Part shown: piece by piece, positions 1 through 9,251 of the stretch
Numbering within the stretch: the stretch's first letter is position 1
Layout of the letters: each line of letters opens with the position of its first letter
Assembly (NCBI GenBank): GCA_005777805.1
Contig: SXLG01000066.1
Coordinates: 1-52,530, forward strand
Reading direction: 5' to 3'
DNA: 52,530 nucleotides
Source: Pseudomonadota bacterium
Lineage (GTDB): Bacteria > Desulfobacterota > Binatia > UBA12015
Made by a program: the position numbers and the translations under genes
Notes under the pieces: generated by a model
What the model saw: only the letters and a program-made list of their open reading frames with translations
Database searches by the model: none
Told to the model about the DNA's origin: nothing

Positions 1-1
1 C

Positions 2-1144
2 CTTGCCGGTCTCACCGTCCTCGACCTCTCGCGGTTGCTGGCGGGGCCCTACGGCACGCTCGTTCTGGCCATTCTGGGCGCGCGCGTGATCTAGGTCGAG
101 CGACCCGTGCGCGGCGACGACGTGCGCGATGTCGGGCCCTTCTGCGGTGGCAAGAGCCTCTACTTCTCGGCGCTGAACTACGACAAGGAATCGATCGCGC
201 TGGACCTCAAGGCGCCGGCAGACCGCGCCCTCTTCGAGCAACTGCTGGCGCAAGCCGACGTGCTGGTCGAAAACTACCGCCCCGGCACCATGCAGCGCCT
301 CGGCTACGGCTGGGAGACCCTGCACGCGCGCTTGCCGCGCCTCATCTACGGCGCGGCCTCGGGCTTCGGCCATACCGGTCCGCTGAGCCCGCGGCCTGCC
401 TACGACATGGTCGTGCAGGCGATGAGCGGCATGTTGAGTCTCACCGGCTACCCCGGCGAGCCACCGGCGCGAGTCGGCGTCTCGATCGGCGATATCGCCG
501 CAGCTCTCTTCCTCGCGATCGGGATATGTGCTGCACTCCACAAACGGCGCGACACCGGCGAGGGCGCGATGATCGACGTCGCCATGCTCGATTCGCAGAT
601 CGCGATCCTCGAGAACGCCCTGACACGCCATCTCGTCACCGGCGACGTGCCGGGTCGCACCGGCACGCGACACCCGAACATCTCACCCTTCCAGGCCTTC
701 CAGACCGCCGACGGCCAGGTGGTCGTTTGTGCCGGCCACGACGAAATCTATCACGTTTTCTGCGACACGCTGGGCCGCGGCGAGATGAAATCCGATCCAC
801 GCTTTCTCACCGCCGAGGACCGCCGCGTCAATGTCGACGCGATGCAGGTCGAAATCGAGGGGGTCATGCGCCAGCAATCAACGGAATACTGGCTCGCCCG
901 CCTCGAGGCCGCCGCTATCCCCTGCTCGCCGATCAACACGGTCGCCGAAGCGGCGCGGCTGCCGCAGCTCGCGGCCCGCGCCATGGTGCGCGAGATCGCT
1001 GATCCTGCGATTGGCAGCCTCTTCGTCTCGGGCAACCCGATCAAGATCTCGGGCGTGCCCGAACCCGCAGTCCACCGGCCACCACCCGAACTCGACGCCG
1101 ATCGGGCCGCAATCCTCGCCGGGTTGCTGCCCAGGCGCGACTGA
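2..1144 (+). pseudogene. CaiB/BaiF family (family III) CoA-transferase, interrupted by in-frame TAG at 92-94; 5' end outside window
   Basis: Frame 2 reads [46 protein letters not shown]...; family-III motifs LDLSRxLAGPY, VENYRPG, RLIYGxxSGFG, AYDMVVQAMSGM. Intact ORF only from 107. Confidence 0.85.
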
Positions 1145-1329
1145 AGGTTTCCCCGCGGCGCCCGGCAAGCGGGGCCAGAGCGGAACCGCCTTGGCTGCCA
1201 CGGCCTCGGCAACGTCCGCCCGCGCCGCATGGACGAGTCCGTCTGTCCCGATTCGATGGCCATCGCGAAGTCGACTTCAGACGTGAATGCCATCGCCGCG
1301 GGATCGAGCGAGCACGACGGACTGGCCCC

Positions 1330-2361
1330 TCAGGCGCGCTTCGGCATGAGTTCCCAGTGGTCCATGTCGAGAAGGACGCGCGGATCGTGCCGCAAAACAC
1401 CTCGCTCGTCCCGGATCTCGATGGCAAAGTCGGGAAGATTCGCCGGGTTCATATCCTTGACCGCGACCAGGCGCAGGCGCAAGGCACCCCAGGACGCCCC
1501 CGGCACGTCGTGCGTCTCGAGCACGTCGGTGAACGAGTAGATCGTGGTGCCGGCGTAGCAAGGGTTGGCGTGTACGCCAGAGTTCATGGCGACGATCCCG
1601 GAGCGGTTCTCGAGTCCGTTCTGCGCCTGTGCGTAAGCGATCGACATCGGCAGCCCACCGTACACCAGCGGACGGCCCTCGGTCAGGATTGCATCGAAAT
1701 GGACCTTGGCGGTGTTCTGGAAGAGGCGCGTGTACGACGTGTGGTCGGACGCGTTCACCGTCATGCCATCATGATGAAAAATGCGCTCGCCCGGCTGATA
1801 GTCCTCGAAGGTGAATCGCCCGCCCGTTTTCTCGGCGCGCGAGAGTTCGCCATCGAAGGGCGGCAGCTCGGTGGGGGCGACCTGCCTGGGTAGACTCGGC
1901 ACGACCGGCTCCTCGAGCCAACGGGTGGCCGCGCCCGCGTCCCGCTTCTTCACCATCACCCAGCGCGTGTACTCGAGCACCACCACGCCCTGCTGATTGC
2001 GACCGATCGTCTTCACCCAGACGTTGCCGGTCTGCCGGTTCGAGTTCTCTTTCAGACCGAGGATCTCGATCTCGGTGGTGATCTCGTCGCCGTGAAAGAC
2101 CGGCGCGCGCCAGATCATGCCGGCGTAGCCGAGATTGGCGCGCGCGTTGAGAGAAATCTGCCTGACGGTCTGGGCGATCACCAGATGAAAGACGATCAGC
2201 GGATGGACGCGACCCTCGGCGCTACAGAACCGCGCGCTGCGGTCGTTGGTGGTGGCGATATGAAGCGCCGTCTCGGCCGGGCCGAGCACACGCGGCACCG
2301 GACACAGGCTGCGCCACCCGAGCGCGAAATCCTCAAAAAAGTTCCCGAGATCACCCTTCAT
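1330..2361 (-). CDS. MaoC-like double-hotdog dehydratase, mesaconyl-CoA hydratase-like
   Basis: MKGDLGNFFEDFALGW...LLVFH-like 'LIVFHLVIAQTV..ISLNARANLGYA', 'VIGLKENSNRxTG', 'YTRWVMVKKRD' resemble Mch/MCD proteins; start chosen at MKGDLGNFFEDF rather than the longer ORF. Confidence 0.8.
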   Translation of the reverse strand: MKGDLGNFFEDFALGWRSLCPVPRVLGPAETALHIATTNDRSARFCSAEGRVHPLIVFHLVIAQTVRQISLNARANLGYAGMIWRAPVFHGDEITTEIEILGLKENSNRQTGNVWVKTIGRNQQGVVVLEYTRWVMVKKRDAGAATRWLEEPVVPSLPRQVAPTELPPFDGELSRAEKTGGRFTFEDYQPGERIFHHDGMTVNASDHTSYTRLFQNTAKVHFDAILTEGRPLVYGGLPMSIAYAQAQNGLENRSGIVAMNSGVHANPCYAGTTIYSFTDVLETHDVPGASWGALRLRLVAVKDMNPANLPDFAIEIRDERGVLRHDPRVLLDMDHWELMPKRA

Positions 2362-2421
2362 GCCCACTCCTCGCACAATTGGACCGCCGGCCTCCAACAA
2401 GTGCCCGGTCGCCCCGCCGGG

Positions 2422-3873
2422 CTAGCGCGCAACCGCGGCTGGAGTTTCGTGGTCCGCCTCGGCCGCTTCCAGGAGGCGAGCCAGGTTGCTCTGGTGGCGG
2501 TCGCGATCGATCCGGTAGGGAAAGAGACAAGCGATCGAGCAAGCATAGAGGACCGCCACGATCGGCGTGAAGCTGGCCCCGAGCCACCAGAGCGTCTCGG
2601 GCGGGACCTCACCGGGCTTCGCACCGGAAGGAAAGCCCACCGCCGTCAGCAGCAGACCGGAGCCGAGCACGCCGAAGCCCGAGACGATCTTCTGCACGAA
2701 CATCCGCACGGCAAAGAACGTCCCCTCCGAGCGCCGTTTGGTGCGAAGCTCACTCTCCTCGACGATATCGGCCACCATCGCCGACACCAGGATGCTCGAG
2801 GAGATCACGAGCGCGATCTCGATCATGGTGAAAAGGGCCAGGACGGGAAGCAGCAGCGGCGTGCCGTTGGCCGGCATCACGTCCATGAGCCGCAGCACGA
2901 TCGGCACGGGCACCAGGCTGAGTCCGGCCGTGCCGGTGGCGATCGCCGCCCGCTTCTTGCCGACGCGCGCCGAGAGGCGCGGCGTCAGCGCGAAGGCAAG
3001 CAACGCAGCCGGGAAGTAGGACAGAACCAGCAACGAAATCTGCGCTGCGCTGAGGCCCCAGAAGAAGGTGCTGAAGTAGACATGGAGCGCTGCCGAGATC
3101 CCCGCCGCCGCGGCCCCGAAAAGCCCCGACACGAAGAGCGCCAGGAAGTTGCGGCTGGCGAGCGATTCGCCCAGCTCGCGCAGCATCCGTCGCAGCGCGA
3201 AGGGGGCAGCCGGCGGGGGGGCCTTGAGGCGCGGAATGTGGCGGTGCGTGCCAAGAGCAGAGACCAGGATCGCGGCCACCATGAGCACCGCCGCCACCAC
3301 GCCGTAGATCCGATAGCCCTCCGCGTTGAGCACGCCGATCGGCTGCTCGGCCGTGGGGCGCAGCAAGATCCCGTAGGCGAGCAACGCCATCCCGAGCCCG
3401 CCCCACCAGCCAAACAGGAAGCGGAAACTCATCATCGAGGTGCGCTCGTCGTAGTCGTCGCTCAGCTCGGCGACCAGCGCCGTGCTCGGGATTTCGTAGA
3501 AGGTGATGCAGACCCGCACCACCACGGCCATGCCGACAAAGTAGGCAAAGAGAGCATCGCCGCCGAGTCCGCGCGGTGGGGCAAACAAGAGCCAGAACGA
3601 CACCCCGACCGGGAGTGCGGCGGCGTACATGAAGGGATGCCGCCGGCCCCAGCGCGAATGCAGATGGTCGGAGAGATGACCGACCAGCGGATCGAGGATC
3701 GCATCGCAAGCCAGCGCGACCAGGATACCAAGGCCAACCCGCGACTCGGGCACGCCGAGCACCTGGCCGTAGTAGATCAGGAGAAAATAGGAGAATCCGT
3801 TGTCCTTGACGCCGTAGGCGACCGACCCGAGTCCGTAGAAAATCTTGGTACCGAGATCGACCTTGCCACGCAT
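2422..3873 (-). CDS. MFS/GPH-type (glycoside-pentoside-hexuronide) cation symporter
   Basis: MRGKVDLGTKIFYGLGSVAYGVKDNGFSYFLLIYYGQVLG...DPLVGHLSDHLHSRWGRRHPFMYAAALP, multiple TM segments, typical of GPH/MelB fold. Confidence 0.85.
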   Translation of the reverse strand: MRGKVDLGTKIFYGLGSVAYGVKDNGFSYFLLIYYGQVLGVPESRVGLGILVALACDAILDPLVGHLSDHLHSRWGRRHPFMYAAALPVGVSFWLLFAPPRGLGGDALFAYFVGMAVVVRVCITFYEIPSTALVAELSDDYDERTSMMSFRFLFGWWGGLGMALLAYGILLRPTAEQPIGVLNAEGYRIYGVVAAVLMVAAILVSALGTHRHIPRLKAPPPAAPFALRRMLRELGESLASRNFLALFVSGLFGAAAAGISAALHVYFSTFFWGLSAAQISLLVLSYFPAALLAFALTPRLSARVGKKRAAIATGTAGLSLVPVPIVLRLMDVMPANGTPLLLPVLALFTMIEIALVISSSILVSAMVADIVEESELRTKRRSEGTFFAVRMFVQKIVSGFGVLGSGLLLTAVGFPSGAKPGEVPPETLWWLGASFTPIVAVLYACSIACLFPYRIDRDRHQSNLARLLEAAEADHETPAAVAR

Positions 3874-4020
3874 GTCCGCCGTACTCCGTTCGCGGAAGTC
3901 CGGGGCCGGGCCGGCTCCGAGCCCTCGAGGATTCGCCCCTTGTGGGGGTTGGGGGTGCCCGGTGCAAGGGCGTGCCCGACGACGCAACGACCGAGCCGTG
4001 TCAGCGCGTCGCGCCACCTC

Positions 4021-4062
4021 AAAATGGAGAGGGGCGACCTCCACCATGAGGCCGCCCCTCTC
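4021..4062 (-). terminator. Hairpin terminator downstream of secreted protein A
   Basis: 4027-4041 GAGAGGGGCGACCTC pairs with 4048-4062 GAGGCCGCCCCTCTC (1 mismatch), 6-nt loop; on the minus strand it is followed by CCATTTT. Confidence 0.7.
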
Positions 4063-4135
4063 GTCCGTCTCGAGCCGGCGACGCGTCCCTTGGGACACGC
4101 CGCCGGCTCGCGAGGGCGTTACTTCACTACCCGGA

Positions 4136-4996
4136 TCAGAACAGCGACGAGCCGTCGACGAACGCACCACTCGGCGAGCCGTCACAGCCCTCGGTGTTGT
4201 TCCAGGTCGAGCTGGCCGCGTCGGTGAGCGCGTTGTCGATCAGCGGGATCAGCGCCGCGTACGTGCCGCCACCAGCACCGAGCTTGGATTCCATCTTGGC
4301 CCGCGCGCCGTCCCGGCAGGCGTCCTGCACGGGATCCGGGGTATCGGCACTCTTGGCGCTGCACTGGGTCAGGCTGTCGGTGAGCGCGCCGCCGCCCTTC
4401 GAGCCCTTGGAATCACCCTCACAGGAGCCGATGCACTTGAAGAGGCTCTGGCCATACTTGCTGAGTTCGCCGATGTCCTTGCCGAGCGTCTTGATGTCCT
4501 TGCCGGCGGCGTTGCCGAGAACATTCGCCAGCAGGGCAAGCGCGTCGAGCTGCGCGTAGGTCGAGTCGTGGGCCCCCTGCCAATCCTCGACGTCCGTGTA
4601 GTCCTGGTTGCCGGGCGTGGTCGAGTCGTTGTCACCCGGACATTGCATCGTCGTGTAGTCAGCCGACGCGTCGCCCGTCGCCGACTTCTTCGAGTAGTCG
4701 ACCTTGCTCTCGCACGACGCCAGCGCTTCTGCGAAACCCGATCCAGCCGGGCCGGTCGCGGTCGCCATCACGCAGTCCTGCGTCGCGACATCCATGCCGT
4801 ACTTGCCCTCGCACTTGACGGTGGCCTTCACCACGCAGGCGACGAATTTGGCCTGCTGCTTGTAGATGTCGATCAGCTGACCGAACGCTGCCTTCTCGCC
4901 ATCGTCGGTCAGATCCGGCACCCAAGCGCGGGCCATTCCAGCCGACGCGAGCAAGGCGCCCGCGGCCACGGCCATCTTAAAAGTTGGGGTACGCAT
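4136..4996 (-). CDS. Secreted 10-cysteine protein, paralogue A (unknown family)
   Basis: Signal peptide MRTPTFKMAVAAGALLASAGMARA; 10 Cys; AGGAGG RBS upstream; paralogous to 5481-6287 and 6764-7624. Confidence 0.85.
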   Translation of the reverse strand: MRTPTFKMAVAAGALLASAGMARAWVPDLTDDGEKAAFGQLIDIYKQQAKFVACVVKATVKCEGKYGMDVATQDCVMATATGPAGSGFAEALASCESKVDYSKKSATGDASADYTTMQCPGDNDSTTPGNQDYTDVEDWQGAHDSTYAQLDALALLANVLGNAAGKDIKTLGKDIGELSKYGQSLFKCIGSCEGDSKGSKGGGALTDSLTQCSAKSADTPDPVQDACRDGARAKMESKLGAGGGTYAALIPLIDNALTDAASSTWNNTEGCDGSPSGAFVDGSSLF

Positions 4997-5390
4997 GCTT
5001 TCTCGAGCCTCCTGTGGGGTTAGAGGTCAGCTATCCGGCGATTGAGGTCACCGTCCGGGGCTGACCGGGGATAGCTTCCCCAATAGACCCGTTCGGAGTC
5101 ATCGAGCAACCGCTGACGTTGCCTGGATCTCGAAAATCGTCGAATCGTCCCGATAATCGGTCGGACGAGGGATGTCCCCTACTGGCCTTCAAGCTGGCCA
5201 TGCTGCGCGAGCGCGTGCTCGGTCCCAGCCGGGGGACAGCTCCGCGATTCCCCTCTGGGCAAATCGCGCCATCGAAACGGGGCGATGTCGGGAAGGGGCG
5301 GTAGAGCCTTCCGCGGGCGTCCGCGCGCTCGTGCGGGGCCAAGTCCGCGAAGCTTGCCGGGCGGACGGGAGACCGTGCAGCGCCCAAGCC

Positions 5391-5459
5391 GGGACCGCTC
5401 GGCCCAGTCTCGCGGGATCGGCGCTTGGGGTGCGCCGCTCCCGCGGACTGCCGGGTCCC
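5391..5459 (-). terminator. Nested GC-rich hairpin downstream of paralogue B (terminator or structured RNA element)
   Basis: gggacc/ggtccc outer, cagtc/gactg, cgcggga/tcccgcg, gcgc/gcgc; homologous hairpin at 6702-6738; no clear U-tract. Confidence 0.45.
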
Positions 5460-5480
5460 GATCAGAAGAGCGACGAGTCG

Positions 5481-6287
5481 CTAGCTGCAGCCCTCGCTGT
5501 TGTTCCAGGTGGTGTTAGCCGCGTCGCTCAGCGCGTTGCGGATCAGTGGGATCAGCGCCGCGTACGTGCCGCCGCCCAGACCGAGCTTGGACTCCATCTT
5601 GACTATCGCGGCGTCCCGGCAAGCCGCCTGCACGGGATCGGGAGTGTCTGCGCTCTTCACGCTGCACTGGGTCGTGCTGTCCGTCGTCCCGCCGTTGCCC
5701 TTCGAGTTCTTGGTATCCCCCTCGCAAGCGCCAATGCACTTGAAGATAGCCTGGCCGAACTTGCTGAGTTCGCCGATGTCCTTGCCAATCGTCTTCACGT
5801 CCTTGCCGGCGGCAACGCCAAGCACGCTGGAGAGCGTGCCCAACGCGTCGAGCTGGGTGTAGGTCGCAGAGCGGGACGCTTGCCACGCCGAGAGATCGGC
5901 AAATTGCTGGTTGCCGACCGCGGTCGAGTCCATGTCACCCGGACACTGCATCGTCGTATAGTCAGCCGACGAGTCGCCCGTCGCCGACTTCTTCATGTAG
6001 TCGACCTTGCTCTCGCACGACGCCAGCGCCTCTGCCAGACCTGGACCGCTCGCAGTAGCGAAGACGCACTCGCGCACGGCGGGGTCTGAACCCAGGGCTT
6101 CGCACTTGACGGCAGCCTTGACGACGCAGGCAACGAACTTGGCCTGCTGCTTGTAGATGTCCGTGAGCTGGCCGAACGCTGCTTTCTCTGACGCGTCGGT
6201 CAGATCTGGAACCCAGGCGTGGGCCATTCCGGCCGACGCCAACAAGGCGCCCGCGGCCATGGCCATCTTCAAGGTTGGAGTACGCAT
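5481..6287 (-). CDS. Secreted 10-cysteine protein, paralogue B (C-terminal tail lost)
   Basis: MRTPTLKMAMAAGALLASAGMAHAWVPDLTD...; very similar to A; stops at EGCS before the conserved GSPSGAFVDGSxLF tail. Confidence 0.85.
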   Translation of the reverse strand: MRTPTLKMAMAAGALLASAGMAHAWVPDLTDASEKAAFGQLTDIYKQQAKFVACVVKAAVKCEALGSDPAVRECVFATASGPGLAEALASCESKVDYMKKSATGDSSADYTTMQCPGDMDSTAVGNQQFADLSAWQASRSATYTQLDALGTLSSVLGVAAGKDVKTIGKDIGELSKFGQAIFKCIGACEGDTKNSKGNGGTTDSTTQCSVKSADTPDPVQAACRDAAIVKMESKLGLGGGTYAALIPLIRNALSDAANTTWNNSEGCS

Positions 6288-6701
6288 ACTTCTTCAAGCC
6301 TCCTGTGGGGTTGGGGGTCAGCCGTCGGGCAGAATTATGGTCACCGTCCGGAGCTGGCCGGGTAGATCATCCCCCATAGACCCGTCCGAGATCGTCGCGC
6401 AATCCTTGAGATCACCCACCCCTCGGAAACCGTCGAACCGTCCCGATAGTCGGTCGGACCCGGGATCTCCCGCTTCCACGCGGCCGAGGGGGCCACGAAG
6501 AACCCGGAGGTGTCCCCTGGAGCGTCCCCGAAGGGGCGCACCCCCGCCTCGCGCAAGAGAGGCGGTCGCGACTCCCGGAGGGAATCCTCCAGCGGGGGAA
6601 TGGTGGCCGGCGCGCAACCGCCATGGCCAAGGAGTCAGGGGTCTCGGCGTTCGCCGGTGATACCGGCGGGAAACCGTGCCGCGCACGGTTCGGGACAGTC
6701 C

Positions 6702-6738
6702 CGCGGGAGCGATGCGCTGCCGGCGCGCCGCTCCCGCG
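6702..6738 (-). terminator. GC-rich hairpin downstream of paralogue C
   Basis: cgcgggagcg(6702-6711)/cgctcccgcg(6729-6738) with inner gcgc/gcgc; position and sequence match the hairpin downstream of B. Confidence 0.45.
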
Positions 6739-6763
6739 TGGACCGTCGGGGCGACCGTGTCGC

Positions 6764-7624
6764 TCAGAACAGGGGCGAGCCGTCGACGAACGCGCCGCTC
6801 GGCGAGCCGTTGCAGCCCTCGGTGTTGTTCCAGGTGGGCTGAGCCCCGTCACCGATTGCGCCGTCGACCAGACCGATCAGTGCGGCGTATGCGCCACCAC
6901 CCGCGCCGAGCTTGGTTTCCATCTTTATCTTGCTCTTGTCGTAGCAGGCGATCATCGCGGGGTCAGCCGCACCATTGCCAGGATCACACTGGGTCGTGCT
7001 GTCGGTGAGAGCGCCCCCGCCCTTGGTCCCCTTGGCGTCGGCCTCGCATTTGCGGATGCAAGTGAAGAGCCCCTTGCCGTATTTGTTCAGGGTGCCCGTG
7101 TCGGCCGCTGTCGCGATGGCGTCCTTGCCCGCCGCGTCCGCAAGCAATGCGACGAGGGTCGCCAGAGTATCGAGCTGAGAGTAGGTGCTCGGGAGCGCTG
7201 CCGTCTGCCAGGCCGTGAGACTGGCGTAGTCCTGATTGCCGGGCGTCCCGCTATCGGAATCAGCCGGGCATTGCATCGCGGCGTAGTCAGCTGCCGCGTC
7301 GCCCGTGCCCTTCTTGTTGTAGTCGACCTTGGCCTCGCAGGCGGCGAGCGCCGCGCCGAAGCCCGAACCGACCGGACCCGTCGCGGTGGCGAACACGCAT
7401 TCCTGCGTACCCACCGAGGTCCCATAGGTCTGCTCGCATTTGATCCCGGCCTTCACCACACAGTCGACGAACTTCGACTGCTGCTTGTAGATGTCACCGA
7501 GCTGCTTGAAGCGCGCCTTCTCGGCCGGGTCGGCCAGATTGGGAATCCACGCGCTCGCCGCGCTGGCCGTGGCAAGCACTACCGTGGCGACGAACGCCAC
7601 CCTCGAGATCAGAATCCTAGCCAT
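6764..7624 (-). CDS. Secreted 10-cysteine protein, paralogue C
   Basis: Signal peptide MARILISRVAFVATVVLATASAASA; all ten Cys of A and B conserved; GSPSGAFVDGSPLF tail. Confidence 0.85.
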   Translation of the reverse strand: MARILISRVAFVATVVLATASAASAWIPNLADPAEKARFKQLGDIYKQQSKFVDCVVKAGIKCEQTYGTSVGTQECVFATATGPVGSGFGAALAACEAKVDYNKKGTGDAAADYAAMQCPADSDSGTPGNQDYASLTAWQTAALPSTYSQLDTLATLVALLADAAGKDAIATAADTGTLNKYGKGLFTCIRKCEADAKGTKGGGALTDSTTQCDPGNGAADPAMIACYDKSKIKMETKLGAGGGAYAALIGLVDGAIGDGAQPTWNNTEGCNGSPSGAFVDGSPLF

Positions 7625-7712
7625 CTGTTCTTTCTCCTGTCCTCAACACCGGGGGACGATCCTCGTCCGGAAGGGGTCAGTTCAAGGCCGTCCAGTCTTT
7701 CGGATGTTCTAC

Positions 7713-7728
7713 TAGGTATTTCTACCTA
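7713..7728. promoter_or_regulatory. Palindromic operator-like site TAGGTATTTCTACCTA
   Basis: Perfect 6-bp inverted repeat, 4-nt centre, in the AT-rich divergent intergenic region upstream of paralogue C and the GT4 gene. Confidence 0.4.
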
Positions 7729-7860
7729 AAGACAACCCTATACCCCCTGATTAAACGACACGACCTGCCCCATATTCACGTATGAACATTGGAATCTTGC
7801 GGGCGTAGGGCGATCGCCTCGGACGTTCGCACAGCAGTCGCACGCCCGACGCTCCGCGGC

Positions 7861-9105
7861 ATGAACGCACCCGCGAGCGCCCAGGCCCCTGTGCTAGCCG
7901 GGCCCCGCGTGCCCGACCGCCACATCTTCGTGACCCAGGATTACCCGCCCGCGCCGGGCGGCATGGCACGGCGCCACGCGGATCTCTGCCGGCGCTTCGC
8001 ACCACGCCCGGTAACCGTCTCCACAGTGGCGGCACCCGGCGCCGCAACCTTCGACGCCGGCGAGCGGACCGCGATCGAGCGTCTGCCCTTTGGCTTCGAC
8101 GACGCCCACCTGCTGACCAACCAGTGGCGCTGGTACCGGCGCCTCGTCGCGCACCGACGACACTATGCCGGCAGCACCACCGTCCTGCATTGCGGCAACA
8201 TCCGGCCCTGTGGCCATGCCGTGTGGTGGCTCCACCGCCACCACCGCGTGCCCTATCTCCTCTACGTCAATGGCAGCGATCTGGTACGCGAGGAGATCAA
8301 GGCCCGCGGTCGACTGCGGCGGGCCGTAACGCGAAGGATTCTCGGCGACGCCGCCGGGATCGTGGCGATCTCTGCGTGGACGGCCCGCTTGGCCGCAGGA
8401 CTGCTGGCACGGCTCGGGATCGAACGCCCGCCCGAGATCGCCACGATCGACCTCGGTACCGATCCCGAGGTCTTCCGGCCCGAGCGCGACACGGGCCAAC
8501 TGCGCCACCGTCTGGGTCTCGGCGACGCCCCGCTCCTCCTCACGGCGGCAAGGCTCGTGCCCCACAAGGGAATCGACACCGCGCTCAGGGTCCTGGCACA
8601 CCTGCGCCGGAACCACCCGCGGCTGCGTTACCTCGTCGCCGGCAGTGGCCGTGACGCCCCCCGCCTGCGCAGCCTCGCCTTGGAGTTAGGGCTTGACGAT
8701 GCGGTCATCTTCGCGGGCACCCTCTCGGAAGCCGATCTCGCCGAAGCGCACGCCACCGCGACGCTCTACTTGGGCCTCTCGCGCGTCCACGCCACGGTCA
8801 ACGTCGAGGGGTTCGGACTGGTCTTCGTCGAGGCGGCCGCGAGCGGCACACCGTGCGTGGCCGGAGACAGCGGCGGTATCCGCTCCGCCGTGCGGGACGG
8901 CGAGACCGGGCTGATCGTGGCGCCGGAAGATATCGGCGCCGCGACCCAGGCCTGCGATCGACTGCTCTCCGACACCGCACTCCGCGCCGGCATGGCCGCC
9001 GCCGGCCGCCGCGCGGTCGAGACGCACTACAACCTCGACCGAGTCGCTGATGAGACCCTCGCCTTCGTCGATCGCGTCACGTCGAAAGTCAAGGCGAGTC
9101 GCTAA
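7861..9105 (+). CDS. Glycosyltransferase family 4 (GT-B)
   Basis: HIFVTQDYPPAPGGMARRH...; LLLTAARLVPHKGIDTAL; EGFGLVFVEAAASGTPCVAGDSGGI. Confidence 0.9.
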   Translation: MNAPASAQAPVLAGPRVPDRHIFVTQDYPPAPGGMARRHADLCRRFAPRPVTVSTVAAPGAATFDAGERTAIERLPFGFDDAHLLTNQWRWYRRLVAHRRHYAGSTTVLHCGNIRPCGHAVWWLHRHHRVPYLLYVNGSDLVREEIKARGRLRRAVTRRILGDAAGIVAISAWTARLAAGLLARLGIERPPEIATIDLGTDPEVFRPERDTGQLRHRLGLGDAPLLLTAARLVPHKGIDTALRVLAHLRRNHPRLRYLVAGSGRDAPRLRSLALELGLDDAVIFAGTLSEADLAEAHATATLYLGLSRVHATVNVEGFGLVFVEAAASGTPCVAGDSGGIRSAVRDGETGLIVAPEDIGAATQACDRLLSDTALRAGMAAAGRRAVETHYNLDRVADETLAFVDRVTSKVKASR

Positions 9106-9251
9106 AACTGTCGCGACCGGGCCCGCGCCCCAGCGGATCCTCTGCGTGGCCAGTCCTGCCCGGCGCCTGGCACGGTGCGCTGGTGCGCGGGCACCAACGA
9201 AGCCTCCCGGTGACCCGTCCTGCCCGATGTCGCTGCGGCCGGCTCGAGTCC

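Noticed and set aside
2092-4227. 711-aa plus-strand ORF
   Set aside because: Antisense to the MaoC and MFS genes; composition (His/Arg/Gln/Asp-rich, no domain) is typical of shadow ORFs in high-GC DNA.
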